Assembly (NCBI GenBank): GCA_035761805.1
Contig: DASTQL010000114.1
Location: forward strand, 1 to 17,133
Reading direction: 5' to 3'
DNA: 17,133 bases
Source: DASTQL01 sp035761805
Lineage (GTDB): Bacteria > Actinomycetota > Actinomycetes > Jiangellales > Jiangellaceae
Shown here: piece by piece, positions 14,815 through 17,133 of the stretch
Numbering within the stretch: position 1 is the first letter of the stretch
Layout: every line of letters begins with the position of its first letter
Position numbers and translations under genes: made by a program
Notes under the pieces: model-generated
What the model was told of the DNA's origin: nothing
The model's database searches: none
What the model saw: the letters and a program-made list of their open reading frames with translations, nothing else

Positions 14815-16024
14815 AGGCCCGCCAGGTCCGGGTCACGGCGTCCTCGACCCAGCCGAAGCCGACGCGCTCCTGCTCGAGCCGCACGGTGGGGCCCAGCGTG
14901 CCCTCGACCAGGTCGCGGTAGAGGGCGGTCTCGTCGGCAGCGAGCCGGTCGAGCAGGGCGTTGACGGGCTTGGGCTCCCGCACCCACTGTGTCTCGTGGG
15001 CCAGCAGGGTGCGCCGGTCCATCAGCAGGGACCGGGTGTGCGGCCAGGCGTGCCGGAGCTGGTCGAGGATGGCGAAGCCGTGGGTGTCCAGGTCTCCCCA
15101 GTAGTGCAGCTCCATGTCGCTCAGCCACGGGAGCTGGGCCAGCCGGGAGACCCCGTAGCCGCCACCCAGCACCACGACGGCGTCGTCGACGGGTGGGAAG
15201 GCGAGGTAGGTCATCTCGTTCTCGACCACGTAGACCCGCGACACCACGGGCGCATGGGCTGCCAGCTCGTCGATCCGGCCGGTGAGCTCGCTGAGCCCGG
15301 GCGGCCATCGTTCGTCGCCGAGGAACCTGAACCGTACGGACGGGGTTGGACCCCGGAAACCGTATCGCGCGGCCAGGTCGGTGCGCGGCCGGCTTCGGTC
15401 CACCCGCTCGGCGGGTAGCAGACGGTCCAGCAGGTCGGCCAGGACGCCGCGGTGTGCCTCGACGTACTTCGTGTCCACCCCGGCCACGTCGATCTGCCGC
15501 AGGTAGGCACCCGTCCCCGCTCGGTCGGCCAGCCAGCGTGCCGCTGGCAGGAGGCGCGCCCACTCTGCCGACAGCTCCAGGGCTCGCATCGGACGCTCGA
15601 GCATCCAGTCGGCCACTCGCGGCTCGCGCACTCGGGCAGCGTCGAGCAGCGACAGGTAGCGCTCCGCCTCGTCGCCCACTCCGAGCAGTGTCCAGACGCA
15701 GTCGTAGGCGTCGAGCCAGGCGCGGGCCGGCAGCCGGTTGGCTCCGATGGCCCGGCCACCGACCGCGCGGTACTCCAGCCGGTACGCGCTGCGCCCCCCG
15801 CGCCGGCAGCCGCGCTCCAGCCGGGCCACCCAGTCCCGCACGTCGTCGAGGCGTTCGGCCACCTCGGTCGGCTGAGGCCCGTGCAGGGCAACCGACCGCG
15901 GCTGCCACGGCTCCCCCCTCCCGTACGAGGAGAGCAGTGAGCCGTCGGTCCACGAGCGCCGCAGCCGAGAGGCGACGTCGTCCGGCGTGGTCCAGGCCCG
16001 GGCCGGGCGTGCGGGTCCGGGCAC
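14813..16024 (-). CDS. jetD: Wadjet/Mks nuclease subunit JetD (DUF3322-DUF2220)
   Basis: A 403-residue protein with an N-terminal DUF3322 region (about 10-205; YRLEYRAVGGRAIGANRLPA at 81-100 and AGVDTKYVEAHRGVLADLLD at 181-200). The C-terminal DUF2220 or Toprim-like region is at about 225-395. Toprim acidic residues are in VVENEMTYLAFPP (Glu268/Glu270) and HYWGDLDTHGFAIL (Asp311, Asp313). In characterised Wadjet systems JetD is the nuclease that cuts DNA extruded by the JetABC SMC complex, which removes plasmids. GTG at 16024 lies 3 bases after the JetC stop, fitting the usual A-B-C-D order and tight translational coupling. The key catalytic acids are all present, so the subunit looks functional. 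The same protein is called MksG in the MksBEFG naming. Confidence 0.9.
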   Translation of the reverse strand: MPGPARPARAWTTPDDVASRLRRSWTDGSLLSSYGRGEPWQPRSVALHGPQPTEVAERLDDVRDWVARLERGCRRGGRSAYRLEYRAVGGRAIGANRLPARAWLDAYDCVWTLLGVGDEAERYLSLLDAARVREPRVADWMLERPMRALELSAEWARLLPAARWLADRAGTGAYLRQIDVAGVDTKYVEAHRGVLADLLDRLLPAERVDRSRPRTDLAARYGFRGPTPSVRFRFLGDERWPPGLSELTGRIDELAAHAPVVSRVYVVENEMTYLAFPPVDDAVVVLGGGYGVSRLAQLPWLSDMELHYWGDLDTHGFAILDQLRHAWPHTRSLLMDRRTLLAHETQWVREPKPVNALLDRLAADETALYRDLVEGTLGPTVRLEQERVGFGWVEDAVTRTWRA

Positions 16025-16027
16025 GGG

Positions 16028-17133
16028 TCAGGCCCCGGCGGCAGCGACCTGGGCGCGGCGCTCGCGGTACTCCTCGATGGTGAGGTTGTGCAGCCGGGAG
16101 TGGTCGCCGCTGCGGTTGTCGACGAAGCCGACCCCCGCGACGTACGGCTCGATGACGTGGACCTTCTGCAGCGGCGTGACGATGAGCAGCTGCAGTCCTA
16201 GCCTCCGGAAGAGCTGGAGGGCGAAGCGAGTGGACTGGTCGGAGCCGCGACCGAAGGCCTCGTCGATGACCGCGAAGCGGAACGTCTTGGAGCGCCGGGC
16301 GCCCCACTCGAGCTTGAACTGGTAGGCGAGCGAGGCGGCCAGAATGGTGTAGGCGAGCTTCTCCTTCTGGCCGCCGGACTTGCCGTCGGAGTCGGTGTAG
16401 TTCTCGTACTCGTCGTCGCCCTCCCGCCACCGCTCCGAGGCGGCGAAGACGAACCAGTTGCGGACGTCGGTGACCCGGCGGGTCCAGGCGCGGTCGGCGT
16501 CGGTCTGGCCCTCGCGGCCGCGGAAGCGCTCGATGATCCGCTTGACGAGGAGGAAGCGCTGCTCGGAGTACTGGTCGGCGTCGGCGCCGACCGCGTGGTC
16601 GGTGCAGGCCCGCAGCTCGGAGACGAAGTCGCGGATCTCCACGTTGGGCGTGCGGCCGGCCTCGAGCCGGATGTAGCGGCCGGGGTTGTAGTCGATGTCT
16701 GCCAGTGAGCCGTTGATCGTGGTGACTCGGTCGCTGATGGAGCGGGCCTCGCGCTGCAGCTGGGCATGGAAGCCGGCGATGTCGCGGATGGTGTTGGTGT
16801 TGAGCTGGGTCTTGAAGTCGGCCTGGAACCGGGGGAGGTCGTCGTCGACGAGCCGGGCGTGCAGCTCGCGGTAGGCGCCGGCCGACTCGACGGTGTCGTC
16901 CATCTCCTGGGTCTCGACCGGGTAGTCGGCGCTGAACTTGCTCATTGCCGAGCCGATCCGGCCGGTCAGTCGGCGCTGCTGGTCGGCGGCCGCCTCACTG
17001 CGGGCGGTGAGGGCGGCGTGCAACCTGCGCTCGTGGTCGTCGTCGGCTCGGGCGCCCGGGCCGGCCTCCGGGCTCTGGTCGCCGACCAGCTCGGCCAGCC
17101 GCGCGGCCAGGGACGGGAACGAGCTACGCAGCT
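16028..17133 (-). CDS. jetC: Wadjet/Mks SMC-like ATPase JetC (5' part beyond window)
   Basis: The C-terminal 367 residues are visible; the frame is open to the right edge. An ABC-ATPase signature SGGQKEKLAYTILAASLAY lies at 16378-16322. Walker B RFAVIDEAFGRGSD follows near 16276-16235, with Asp and the catalytic Glu, and then the D-loop. The region upstream is helical and charged, consistent with the end of an SMC-type coiled coil. The Walker A motif must be in the missing N-terminal part. JetC (MksB) is the SMC motor that extrudes DNA loops with JetA and JetB so that JetD can cut circular plasmids. The following JetD gene, 3 bases downstream, confirms the identity. JetA (DUF3375) and JetB (DUF4194) should lie beyond the right edge. 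Confidence 0.9.
   Translation of the reverse strand, partial: LRSSFPSLAARLAELVGDQSPEAGPGARADDDHERRLHAALTARSEAAADQQRRLTGRIGSAMSKFSADYPVETQEMDDTVESAGAYRELHARLVDDDLPRFQADFKTQLNTNTIRDIAGFHAQLQREARSISDRVTTINGSLADIDYNPGRYIRLEAGRTPNVEIRDFVSELRACTDHAVGADADQYSEQRFLLVKRIIERFRGREGQTDADRAWTRRVTDVRNWFVFAASERWREGDDEYENYTDSDGKSGGQKEKLAYTILAASLAYQFKLEWGARRSKTFRFAVIDEAFGRGSDQSTRFALQLFRRLGLQLLIVTPLQKVHVIEPYVAGVGFVDNRSGDHSRLHNLTIEEYRERRAQVAAAGA

Noticed and set aside
14658..16430. 590-codon minus-strand open frame
   Set aside because: It is out of frame with JetD and JetC, which carry clear domains. Its Arg/Pro-rich translation is a shadow.
1..17133. CRISPR arrays, tRNA genes, insertion sequences and phage genes
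   Set aside because: I found no spaced direct-repeat series, cloverleaf-like sequence, transposase motif or terminal inverted repeats.

Overview
This window is very GC-rich DNA with G or C at most third codon positions, frequent GTG/TTG starts and tightly packed genes. Together with actinobacterial families (DUF3159, a DUF1992 protein, DUF2254, a GH4 enzyme with an Asp after its metal-binding Cys), this points to a high-GC actinomycete. A Nocardioides-like member of the Propionibacteriales is my best guess, but the sequence alone does not prove it. I see no rRNA, tRNA, CRISPR array, insertion sequence or phage gene.

Left part (1-6472). A SWIM zinc-finger gene runs off the left edge on the minus strand. 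Divergent from it are four plus-strand genes: a 176-residue hypothetical protein, a polytopic M48 zinc metalloprotease 12 bases later, a DUF2254 membrane protein, and a membrane-anchored FMN/Fe-S protein of the glutamate-synthase-like family.

Middle (6473-11811). A 609-base stretch without a convincing intact gene holds a 28-base near-perfect palindrome and what looks like a decayed coding fragment. Next come three minus-strand genes: a DUF1992-DUF3159 fusion protein, a DUF2238/YjdF-like membrane protein, and a papain-like (C1) cysteine peptidase. The peptidase is divergent from a small chagasin-type (I42) cysteine-peptidase inhibitor, with a good sigma70-like promoter between them driving the peptidase. 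The peptidase and YjdF-like gene are 6 bases apart and probably one operon. An integral-membrane acyltransferase (family 3) follows the inhibitor.

Sugar module (12050-14642). A PfkB-family carbohydrate kinase and an NAD/metal-dependent GH4 glycosidase diverge from a 121-base control region. That region carries a strong kinase promoter overlaid by inverted and direct repeats, and looks like a repressor-controlled catabolic switch.

Right edge (14813-17133). The last two minus-strand genes are JetD (DUF3322 plus Toprim-like DUF2220) and the C-terminal part of JetC (SMC-like ATPase). They are the distal end of a Wadjet (JetABCD, also called MksBEFG) anti-plasmid system, with JetA and JetB expected beyond the right edge.

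The least expected arrangement is the head-to-head cysteine peptidase and chagasin-like inhibitor with a linked membrane protein. The Wadjet genes are a known system. The peptidase/inhibitor/membrane-protein set is the best candidate for something not described as a unit.
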